Part shown: positions 24,214 to 30,557 of the stretch, piece after piece
Layout: each line of letters opens with the position of its first letter
Numbering within the stretch: the stretch's first letter is position 1
NCBI GenBank assembly: GCA_937891085.1
Contig: CALAEY010000029.1
Location: 1 to 30,557 of the forward strand
Direction: 5' to 3'
Length of the DNA stretch: 30,557 nt
Origin: an uncultured Prevotellaceae bacterium
GTDB lineage: Bacteria; Bacteroidota; Bacteroidia; Bacteroidales; Bacteroidaceae
Notes under the pieces: generated by a model
Told to the model about the DNA's origin: nothing
Seen by the model: only the letters and a program-made list of their open reading frames with translations
The model's database searches: none
Made by a program: the position numbers and the translations under genes

Positions 24214-27200
24214 ACGCGCTCTATCTTTTCAATGTCAACATACCATAAATATCCGCTTACTTGAATCTGACTCTGTCCAGGCATTGCTTTCAGTAGGTTC
24301 ATGTAGCCTTTCACTTGGTCGTGGTACTTGTCATGCGGCTCTCCGAATTTGAAGTCCACCACCACCCATTCGTCTCCACGACGCATCACACGGTCGGGCC
24401 TTCGTTTCTGAAGTTCATCGTGATACATCCAGATGATGTCGCACTCGTTGTAGAGTTGCCAAGTCCCACTGTACCAATCCTGCACTTCAGGGAGCTGAAG
24501 CGCTTTATTCACCAGATGGAGAATCTCTTGGCGTTCAGATTGGGCGATGACACCCTCAAATACCAGTCGCTCAATGACTTCTGGTGCTTCGTCTTTCGTA
24601 TGGATGGCAGAGAATACCTCATGCAGCAGCTTACCACGATTGATGAAACGCTGTGGCGATTCTGCCTCGTCTATGCCAGCGATGAAATCAGCCGATCTGT
24701 TGGACTGGCGGAATTCGATCTTTGGCTTCTGGCTGACCATTCTTACTGGACAGGCAGATAGCGACTGCACCAATTTGTTGCCTTGCTCTTTAGATGCTTT
24801 GTGCTCATGAGGGCAGAGGGTTCCAAAGGTGTATATGCCCTTGTCGCCATCCCATGTTCCGAGTGTCTCGCCCACCTTTGGAAGTACCCATGCAAGCAAG
24901 CCATTGATACGGGTAGATGCCTTTCCGCTGGAGTCGTCTTGACTCCAGATGATGAGATTCTTCTCTGCGCGTGTCACAGCCACATAGAGCAGGTTGAGAT
25001 TGTCCACCCAAAGCTGCAAGCGCTCCTTCTCATAGGCACTTTGGTAGAATGATTCACGCATCTGCTTGCCATAGCTCATGGGAACTATCTGCAAGTCGCT
25101 ATATGGCTCTTTCTGAATGCTTTGTTCCCAAAGCAGCAGCTCATGCAGACTGTCTTGTTCCAAAGTCCAGTCGCAGAATGGCAGAAATACGGTATGAAAT
25201 TCCAAACCTTTCGACTTGTGTATGGTCAGCACTCTGATGGCTTCGGCTTCTACGTTAGGGATGGATTTCTCCTGTAGTTCTTCATCCCAATAGTTGATGA
25301 AGGCTCCAATGTCCGACGGATGGTCTGTGAGGTATTGGGCCACGGCATCCATAAAGAACAGCAGGTAGGCGTCTTGCCCCTCTACCTGATCCAAATGGAA
25401 AATAGTGTAAAGCTCCTCTATCAGTTCGTAAAGCGGCATCCGACTTAGTTCTTCCACACGCTCCACGAAAGGCTCTGGTAAGACTACCATCTGAGTGTCT
25501 TTGAAGAAGATATCATTCCAAGGTGCGTGTTTCTCTTTCCGATGCAGCAGTTCCATGCCCACACGCAGCGAAGCCTGCACCATTGTATTCTGAGGCTGAT
25601 TAAGGTAGCGAAGGGCATCTATAAGAAGGCAGACGGCCTCTGATGCTTTGAGCAGAAATGCTTCGTCAGATACCAGACGGATGTTCAGCTCATTTTCAAA
25701 ATAGGTGGCTATCTCTGGCAGCACGCCCTTACTGCGAAGCAAGATAGCCATGTCGCTATAGGCCACCCCTTGTGCATGAAGTGCTCTGACCTCATCGCCC
25801 AGCAGTTTGATGGTTTCCTGCACGTAATCATCCGATTTCTTCAGCATCTGTACTTTCACATAGCCTTTTGCAGAGTTTTTCATATTATCAGGTATCAGCT
25901 GCTCTACGTCTTTATAGGCGTTTTCCAGTTTCTTGTACTCATCCTCTGGCTCTTGTGGCCTCAGTTCCCTGAAGTAGGGGAGTGCCAGACGGAATAGACT
26001 GTTGTTGAATCTGATGATGTTTTCTTTGCTTCGCCTATTGCGCTTCAGCGGCTTCTCATCCACATATTTCTTGAATTCGTCTTGGGAAGTACCCAGATTG
26101 TTCAGGATGTTCCAATCTCCGTTTCGCCAGCGATAGATGCTTTGCTTCACATCTCCCACGATGAGACAATCGTTTCCCGTAGCGAGAATGTTCTCCAAGA
26201 GCAGCTTGAAGTTGTCCCACTGCATGGCGCTGGTGTCTTGAAACTCGTCTATCATCACATGCTTGATGCTGGTTCCTATTTTCTCGAAGATGAAGTTGGC
26301 ATCGCCTTTCTGCATCAGACTGTGTAGCAGGGCATTGGTGTTTGAGAGCATGAAGCGATTGGACTCCCGATTGTCAGCGTCCACCTGTTGGCTGATACTA
26401 TCGAGGAGTTGGAGTTTGCTGAGATGCTTCAATGAAAGCCTGCAGGTATTCACCATGCGTGCATTCTGGGCCCTGACCGTCTCAGCAGCCACCAGGATAG
26501 GCCTCAGAGTGCTCTCCGCGATGCTAACAATCTCATCTCTGTGCTTGGAAGTCTTGGCGCACCAAGCCTCTGCGCTGTCATAATGCTTCTGTGCCGTGGC
26601 ATTAAAGACCTTCTCTTCTTCGAGGAAGTCGCCCTTCTCTAGTTTGTGGAAGTAACTGCAGATGCCGTTCTTCTTATTGCTTAGGTCATCTTCGCTCAAG
26701 CCATTGATGTCCAGTGCGTTGAAGAACTTCTCTGCCAATGCTTTCATCTCGTCAAGGGCAGATTTCTCCAAGTCTTTCAGCTTTTTCTTATAGTCTTTTA
26801 TCAGATTCGGATTCGCTTCCAAGGCCCGACTTTGCTCCTTGCCAAATTGCAGATAGTTCTCGTTGAAGAGGTTGGTGGCAAATCGCTGGGTATCATCCGT
26901 GACATCCCAGCGTTTCCCTTCGCTGATGTGCTCTTCAATGAAGCTCTCAAGCCATCCCAAAGCCTTGTCACCCGTTTGCAGATTACCCACAAAATGCTCC
27001 ACAGCCTTATCTACCACAGCCTTCGTATCCAGCTCAATGGTCATGTTGGGCATCAAGTTCAGTTCCCTCGCCAGATTGCGCATCACGTCTTGATAGAAAG
27101 AGTCGATGGTCTGCACACGGAAGCGTGAATAGTCGTGGATGATGTTCTGCAAGGCTTCGCCAGCCCTTTTGCAGATGGTTTCTTTAGGGTATTTGCCATC

Positions 27201-27434
27201 CAGTCCTTCGTAGATGCTGTTCAGATAAGTGTCTGATCCCGAATCGTTTGTGGCCAATCCGTAGAGTTGCTGCGTGATGCGTTCCTTCATCTCAGCCGTT
27301 GCCTTATTCGTGAAGGTCACTGCCAAGATGTTCCTGTAAGCCAGCGGGTTCTGCACCAAGAACTTGATGTATTCCACTGCAAGCGTATACGTCTTTCCGC
27401 TACCTGCCGATGCCTTGTATATTTTCAGTGCCAT
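24210..27434 (-). CDS. addA: AddA-like UvrD-family helicase-nuclease
   Basis: ATP-driven motor and nuclease subunit of the break-processing complex. The 1074-aa protein has Walker A KASAGSGKTYT (7-17), motif Ia TFTNKATAEMK, Walker B MIDEFQDTSAMQW (about 393-405), QSIYRWRNGD, and the later superfamily 1A motifs LTIHKSKGLEF and YVAVTRAEKN. The C-terminal RecB-like nuclease has GKLLHEVFS, Asp1014 (RRPDR) and DFK at 1027-1029, with QVKGYMN. The family makes 3' single strands for RecA loading. Its own -7 box is present and the repeat element at 27538-28166 lies just upstream. Confidence 0.92.
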   Translation of the reverse strand: MALKIYKASAGSGKTYTLAVEYIKFLVQNPLAYRNILAVTFTNKATAEMKERITQQLYGLATNDSGSDTYLNSIYEGLDGKYPKETICKRAGEALQNIIHDYSRFRVQTIDSFYQDVMRNLARELNLMPNMTIELDTKAVVDKAVEHFVGNLQTGDKALGWLESFIEEHISEGKRWDVTDDTQRFATNLFNENYLQFGKEQSRALEANPNLIKDYKKKLKDLEKSALDEMKALAEKFFNALDINGLSEDDLSNKKNGICSYFHKLEKGDFLEEEKVFNATAQKHYDSAEAWCAKTSKHRDEIVSIAESTLRPILVAAETVRAQNARMVNTCRLSLKHLSKLQLLDSISQQVDADNRESNRFMLSNTNALLHSLMQKGDANFIFEKIGTSIKHVMIDEFQDTSAMQWDNFKLLLENILATGNDCLIVGDVKQSIYRWRNGDWNILNNLGTSQDEFKKYVDEKPLKRNRRSKENIIRFNNSLFRLALPYFRELRPQEPEDEYKKLENAYKDVEQLIPDNMKNSAKGYVKVQMLKKSDDYVQETIKLLGDEVRALHAQGVAYSDMAILLRSKGVLPEIATYFENELNIRLVSDEAFLLKASEAVCLLIDALRYLNQPQNTMVQASLRVGMELLHRKEKHAPWNDIFFKDTQMVVLPEPFVERVEELSRMPLYELIEELYTIFHLDQVEGQDAYLLFFMDAVAQYLTDHPSDIGAFINYWDEELQEKSIPNVEAEAIRVLTIHKSKGLEFHTVFLPFCDWTLEQDSLHELLLWEQSIQKEPYSDLQIVPMSYGKQMRESFYQSAYEKERLQLWVDNLNLLYVAVTRAEKNLIIWSQDDSSGKASTRINGLLAWVLPKVGETLGTWDGDKGIYTFGTLCPHEHKASKEQGNKLVQSLSACPVRMVSQKPKIEFRQSNRSADFIAGIDEAESPQRFINRGKLLHEVFSAIHTKDEAPEVIERLVFEGVIAQSERQEILHLVNKALQLPEVQDWYSGTWQLYNECDIIWMYHDELQKRRPDRVMRRGDEWVVVDFKFGEPHDKYHDQVKGYMNLLKAMPGQSQIQVSGYLWYVDIEKIERV

Positions 27435-27455
27435 TTATGCTTTGTTTTAGTTGAG

Positions 27456-27463
27456 CAAAGATA
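27456..27463 (-). promoter_or_regulatory. addA promoter -7 box
   Basis: Read on the minus strand: TATCTTTG, 21 bp before the addA ATG. It lies outside the repeat element, so addA transcription need not depend on the element. Confidence 0.55.
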
Positions 27464-27537
27464 ATCATTTTTATCTAAAGCAGTACTATATTTATACCTT
27501 TTATATAATATGGAAGAAAAAAGTTTATCACTCACTT

Positions 27538-27626
27538 CAATTCTTCTTCCGCTCTTCCGCTAAATCCAGATAGCGCATAATCCGTATAAGCTATCATAGC
27601 GGAAGAAGAAGCGGAAGTAGCGGAAG
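27538..27626. repeat. left 89-bp arm of a long inverted repeat
   Basis: It aligns without gaps to the reverse complement of 28078-28166, with 80 of 89 positions identical by hand count. The first 27 bases are identical. The arm contains repeated GCGGAAG/CTTCCGC heptamers, and TCTTCCGCTA can pair with TAGCGGAAGA around an inner GATAGC/GCTATC, so each arm is itself a nested hairpin. Seven of the nine differences between the arms fall in the presumed loops. Confidence 0.9.
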
Positions 27627-27698
27627 AAGAATGCCGTTTTTTACGAAAATATTGCCTTATACGCATTCTTTAGAGCATACTAATTCAAGTTTCGCAGG

Positions 27699-27752
27699 TG
27701 ATGCCGTAGGCATCTTATAGGATAGCAAGCTCACTTGATGCCTACGGCATCA
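27699..27752. repeat. pair of inverted 16-bp palindromic repeats
   Basis: TGATGCCGTAGGCATC (27699-27714) is the exact reverse complement of GATGCCTACGGCATCA (27737-27752). Each copy is also a near-palindrome by itself (GATGCC-N3-GGCATC). The second is embedded in a longer hairpin. This is REP-like. Confidence 0.85.
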
Positions 27753-27758
27753 AGTGAG
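27730..27758. repeat. perfect 13-bp hairpin
   Basis: CTCACTTGATGCC (27730-27742), loop TAC, then GGCATCAAGTGAG (27746-27758) pair without mismatch. ATCTTATA occurs on both sides (27712-27719 and 27760-27767) as a direct repeat. No T-run follows, so it does not look like an ordinary terminator. Confidence 0.85.
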
Positions 27759-27840
27759 GATCTTATAATGCTAATTTATGGCTGTTGTAATACTGCTTGA
27801 TAATCATTCGTTAGGCAGTTCCACATTAGTTTTAAGGCGT

Positions 27841-27935
27841 GGAACTCTCAGTTTCCCGTAATGAAACTGGCAGTCCTCAGGGATGAAACTGGGAGTCCAT
27901 AGGCATGGAACTGGCAGTTTCCTTTCGGAGAAACT
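27841..27935. repeat. 22-bp tandem repeat of small dyads
   Basis: Units start at 27841, 27863, 27885 and 27907 (exact 22-bp period), with a degenerate fifth at 27930. The consensus is about GRAACTGGCAGTYYC plus a variable tail ending in AT in the first three units. Unit cores approach the palindrome GAAACT-N2-3-AGTTTC, and neighbouring units can also pair (CAGTTTC at 27849-27855 with GAAACTG at 27863-27869). Isolated GGCAGTTCC (27814) and CAGTTCC (27949) flank the array. Confidence 0.8.
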
Positions 27936-28011
27936 TTTTTCGCAGAGTCAGTTCCCTCCACGTTTCATGGTACCCCCATCGGACGCTCCCGTTTTGGTGG
28001 ATGAAGGCCCC

Positions 28012-28037
28012 CTCCCTTAAAATGAGGGAGAGTTTTT
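28012..28037 (+). terminator. terminator-like hairpin inside the element
   Basis: CTCCCT (28012-28017) pairs with AGGGAG (28025-28030) across a 7-nt loop, followed by AGTTTTT. No obvious + strand transcript needs it, so it may be a remnant or end a transcript from within the element. Confidence 0.4.
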
Positions 28038-28077
28038 GGCTATTTTCCCTCAAAAAAAGCCAGAATTTGCTATTTTA

Positions 28078-28166
28078 CTTCCGCTTCTTCCGCCTCTTCT
28101 TCCGCTATGATAGCTTATGCACATTATGCGTTATCTAAGTTTAGCGGAAGAGCGGAAGAAGAATTG
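28078..28166. repeat. right 89-bp arm of a long inverted repeat
   Basis: Inverted partner of 27538-27626. The outer end (GAATTG at 28161-28166) lies only 4 bp from the araC stop, so araC mRNA would run through this arm. No target-site duplication longer than 2 bp is visible outside the two arms. Confidence 0.9.
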
Positions 28167-28170
28167 TTTT

Positions 28171-29037
28171 TTATTTTCTGTATTTCTTTCTGAACGACAT
28201 CGGAGTCATGCCAGAGCGTTGTTTGAAGTACTTGCCAAAGAATGAGGGGTTGGGGAAATCCAGATCATTGGAGATTTCTTTGACGCTCTTGTCGGAATAG
28301 CGCAACTGGCGTTCTATCTCCTTGATGGTGGCCCCTTCGATGATTTCTGTTGGCTTCCTTCCCAATATGTTCTTCACAAGCACGCAGAGGTATTTGGGAG
28401 TGATGTTGAGCATACGGGCATAGTGCTCCACGCGTCGCTCACGACCATGACTTTCACCCACTATCTTCATGAAACGCTGCACTATCTGGTCACTTCTTAA
28501 AGAATCTGTTGGAGTTTCAGAAACTTTGTTGCGCTCTATGATTCCAACAACTTCCAGAGTGATGGCATCAATGATGGAGCGCACTATGCCATAGTAATAG
28601 CTGTGGTCGGTGGCCTGAATACGAGAGCAGAGAAGATGGTAATAATCTATGATAATCTTTTGCTCCTGCTCTGTCATTCCCCCCACGGGATTTGTCTTTA
28701 TGTAGAACATGATGTTGATAATCCTCGAATGGATTTCACGTGAAGTGATGATCTCAGAAGGCTTGATAGCCAAAATCTTGCAGTTGAAGTTAGGTGAAAT
28801 CATATAGTCGGACAGCACACTGCCTGGTACGCCAAAAAACACTTCGCCCTTTTTGATTTGAATGGACATGCCGTCATATTCCATCTGGGCCTTCCCCTCC
28901 GTGCAGAATATGAATAAGATGTAATCGGTATAATAGGCGTCGTTTTCTGGAAGGTTCTGAATAGAATCTACGATGATGACCTCCTCTTCAGGAGATTTCA
29001 GATAATATGAGCCAGGGGGTGGTGCAATATGTTTCAT
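28171..29037 (-). CDS. AraC-family transcriptional regulator
   Basis: The 288-aa DNA-binding protein has an N-terminal cupin-like sensing domain (about 30-110, ILFIFCTEGKAQMEYDG and IKKGEVFFGVPG), a helical linker, and a C-terminal double helix-turn-helix (about 195-286; VEHYARMLNITPKYLCVLVKNILGRKPTEII then ISNDLDFPNPSFFGKYFKQRSGMTPMSFRKKY). It lies 131 bp downstream of the TolC-like gene on the same strand, and could regulate that efflux operon; the ligand is unknown. Confidence 0.9.
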   Translation of the reverse strand: MKHIAPPPGSYYLKSPEEEVIIVDSIQNLPENDAYYTDYILFIFCTEGKAQMEYDGMSIQIKKGEVFFGVPGSVLSDYMISPNFNCKILAIKPSEIITSREIHSRIINIMFYIKTNPVGGMTEQEQKIIIDYYHLLCSRIQATDHSYYYGIVRSIIDAITLEVVGIIERNKVSETPTDSLRSDQIVQRFMKIVGESHGRERRVEHYARMLNITPKYLCVLVKNILGRKPTEIIEGATIKEIERQLRYSDKSVKEISNDLDFPNPSFFGKYFKQRSGMTPMSFRKKYRK

Positions 29038-29065
29038 AATGAATGATTGTAACTTGTTTCTGGTG

Positions 29066-29092
29066 CAAATATCGCTATATATTTCCGAAATA
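29066..29092 (-). promoter_or_regulatory. araC promoter and possible operator
   Basis: On the minus strand GATATTTG (29066-29073) has one mismatch to TAnnTTTG. Just upstream is TATTTCCGAAATA (29080-29092), a perfect 6-bp dyad about a central C, overlapping where a -33 element would lie. It is a candidate regulator site, possibly for autoregulation. Confidence 0.35.
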
Positions 29093-29168
29093 GAGTGTTC
29101 GTTTTTTCCGTATTAATGATAAATAATTCTTGCATCGCAATACTTCGCCATACCGACTGTATCTTTTG

Positions 29169-30509
29169 CTATTGCCCTGTTGATTGTTTGTATTCGAGAA
29201 TCTTGTTCTGAAGGTTGGCGTAGGCATCGGTATGCTTATCGCACGACTGCTGATATAGAAGCTGGGCTTCGAGGAGGTCGGACATCTGGCAGGTGCCGGC
29301 ACGGTAGTAGTCGCGGTGGATACGGAGGTTCTCTGCCGACTGCTCCACACTACGTTCAGCAATGCCCACTTGCAGATAGGCTTCTTCTACATCGTTCCAT
29401 GCCTTGGTCATACGGATCTTCAGTAGCTCTGAAGTGTCTTCCAGTTGCTCCTCAGCTTTCTGTTTGGCGATGCGCTTCTGCTTGATGGCATGCGATCCAC
29501 CCCACCAATCGGATATGGGAATGCTCATTGTGGCAAATAACATTCCGAAGGTGCGATCGTTCTCCATGAGGTTATGGTAGTTGTAACCAGCTCCCACAGC
29601 TACAGTTGGTAGGTTCTGCCCCACGGCCATGCGTTGCTGAAGTTTGGTGACCTCCACTTGTTTCGTGAGCAACTGGTATTCTGCAGTGCCATGCAATGCC
29701 TGCTCAGGGTCTTCACGAAGCGATAATGGTGAAACGGCATCCGTATCGTAAATCAACGTGAAGTCGCCGTCTGACAGACCGCAATACTGCGCTAAAGTGA
29801 GGTGAAGTACCTTCAGATTATTCACCAAGGTGAGCTCCTGGCTCTCCACCTCGTTCTGTCGGAGTTCTACTTGCAGCAGGTCGTTGCGTAGGGCGACACC
29901 AGCATTGACGGCCACATTCACATCCTTATGAATGTCTGCAAGCATGGCTTCAACAGCGGCAACGGTCTTCATTTTCTCCTGAAGTGAGACGATTTGCCAG
30001 AAATACTGTTCGGCAGTTTTCTCCACTTCATTCTCTGACAGTTGCAATTGCAGATGGCTGACCTCCTCACCGACACGGGCCAAGCGGTTACCGTTGATGA
30101 TCTGTCCTCCTGCGAAGACAGGCTGCATGGCGGTGATGCCTGCAATCGTTCCATTCTTCAGCATGGAGATGCTGACGGGGTTTTGAAGTGCGGCCAAAGC
30201 CTCGGCGGGCAGCGATGTGGCAAGTGCCGAGGCCAATGACGAGGGAACAATCTCGGAGGGATTGACCGACATCTGTGCCATGCCCTTGTTGGCATTGAAG
30301 GTGAGTCCCGTGGCACTGACGTTGGGGAAATACTTGGTGAAAGCCTCCTTGCGCTGTTGCTGAGCAGCCTCGATGCCAAAGCGGGCATTGCGGATGGCGA
30401 TGTTGTTCTGGAGGGCGGAGTCCTTCAGTTGTTGTAGAGTGTATGATGGCTGAGCTGCGATAATTTCGCAGCATACTGCACAGATGATGATTGTAAATAT
30501 CTTTTTCAT
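29169..30509 (-). CDS. TolC-family outer-membrane efflux protein
   Basis: The 446-aa protein has a signal peptide (MKKIFTIIICAVCCEIIAAQ) and two outer-membrane efflux protein repeats with long alpha-helical hairpins (LQQLKDSALQNNIAIRNARFGIEAAQQQRKEA, then EYQLLTKQVEVTKLQQRMAVGQNLPTVAVGAGYNY). It is the exit duct of a tripartite pump. Cognate RND and adaptor genes are expected just outside the window, since a frame from the right edge overlaps its start. Length is typical. Confidence 0.92.
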   Translation of the reverse strand: MKKIFTIIICAVCCEIIAAQPSYTLQQLKDSALQNNIAIRNARFGIEAAQQQRKEAFTKYFPNVSATGLTFNANKGMAQMSVNPSEIVPSSLASALATSLPAEALAALQNPVSISMLKNGTIAGITAMQPVFAGGQIINGNRLARVGEEVSHLQLQLSENEVEKTAEQYFWQIVSLQEKMKTVAAVEAMLADIHKDVNVAVNAGVALRNDLLQVELRQNEVESQELTLVNNLKVLHLTLAQYCGLSDGDFTLIYDTDAVSPLSLREDPEQALHGTAEYQLLTKQVEVTKLQQRMAVGQNLPTVAVGAGYNYHNLMENDRTFGMLFATMSIPISDWWGGSHAIKQKRIAKQKAEEQLEDTSELLKIRMTKAWNDVEEAYLQVGIAERSVEQSAENLRIHRDYYRAGTCQMSDLLEAQLLYQQSCDKHTDAYANLQNKILEYKQSTGQ

Positions 30510-30557
30510 TGGTTTTCTAACATTTGGTGTGCGAGACGTTTATTGGTGCTGCCACTC
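30506..30557 (-). CDS. 3' end of an upstream gene (partial)
   Basis: A frame open from the right edge ends in TGA at 30506-30508 and overlaps the tolC-like ATG as ATGA. The last residues read SGSTNKRLAHQMLENQ. The overlap suggests an operon partner, probably a pump component, but the fragment cannot be identified. Confidence 0.45.
   Translation of the reverse strand, partial: SGSTNKRLAHQMLENQ

Larger units (their letters stand above)
27435..28170. other. gene-free region of about 735 bp
   Basis: This is the longest stretch without a convincing gene. From left to right it holds the addA promoter, an AT-rich stretch, and the inverted-repeat element (27538-28166) with its palindromes, tandem repeats and hairpins. 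A 77-codon frame at 27905-28138 runs through the tandem repeat and the right inverted arm and has the composition of a chance frame. Confidence 0.8.

Noticed and set aside
27841..27935. CRISPR-like array
   Set aside because: The 22-bp units are contiguous with no spacers, the repeats vary, and there are no cas genes.
27905..28138. 77-codon frame inside the repeat element
   Set aside because: It starts in the tandem repeat and runs into the inverted arm; its Phe/Arg/Ser-rich product reflects the repeats, and no promoter box precedes it.
27538..28166. Integron attC sites or a diversity-generating retroelement
   Set aside because: No integrase or reverse transcriptase is present, there is no core GTTRRRY-type site, and the two arms do not show adenine-biased differences.

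Overview
The window looks like a chromosome segment from a Bacteroidales bacterium, most likely Bacteroidaceae or Prevotellaceae. Many genes are preceded by a TAnnTTTG box, the Bacteroidota -7 promoter element. The tRNA has no encoded CCA. Typical gene types are present: a FeoA-FeoB fusion with a Cys-rich partner, HU-CCDC81/SPOR and DUF3805 proteins, DUF4369/TlpA-like lipoproteins and AddAB. The genus assignment is an inference.

Layout. 1-2612 (+): end of an upstream gene, then two secreted nucleoside-hydrolase-fold proteins. 2655-3482 (-): ispE, divergent from dnaB (3595-5145, +). 5153-7525 (-): two PP-loop ATP pyrophosphatases, a GMP synthase lacking its glutaminase domain and TilS. 7673-10410 (+): iron uptake operon feoAB plus a small Cys-rich membrane protein, then tRNA-Cys(GCA) and a strong terminator. 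10822-14454 (+): DUF3805 protein, ABC-F ATPase and thioredoxin-like lipoprotein. 14451-16099 (-): HU-CCDC81/coiled-coil/SPOR membrane protein overlapping a small secreted protein. 16209-17018 (+): a lipoprotein, tail to tail with an RhlE-type RNA helicase (17015-18337, -). 18426-19093 (+): promoter, a roughly 130-nt structured leader with a possible 31-codon ORF, and a thioredoxin-fold protein lacking the CxxC. 19214-21257 (-): fabD; then recR with a small membrane protein. 21319-27434 (-): addB and addA, which overlap by 4 bp. 27435-28170: the only long gene-free stretch. 28171-30557 (-): AraC-family regulator, TolC-family outer-membrane protein and the end of a further gene.

Most genes are housekeeping: isoprenoid and fatty-acid precursors, replication, recombination, tRNA modification, GMP synthesis, iron uptake and RNA remodelling. 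The least ordinary stretch is 27538-28166. Two 89-bp arms, inverted and about 90% identical with no gaps, enclose a palindrome pair, a 13-bp perfect hairpin, a 22-bp tandem repeat made of small dyads and a terminator-like hairpin, with no convincing ORF. It looks like a non-autonomous or structural repeat element between araC and addA. Second in interest is the leader upstream of the redox-dead thioredoxin-like protein. No phage, IS transposase, CRISPR array or toxin-antitoxin module was recognised.
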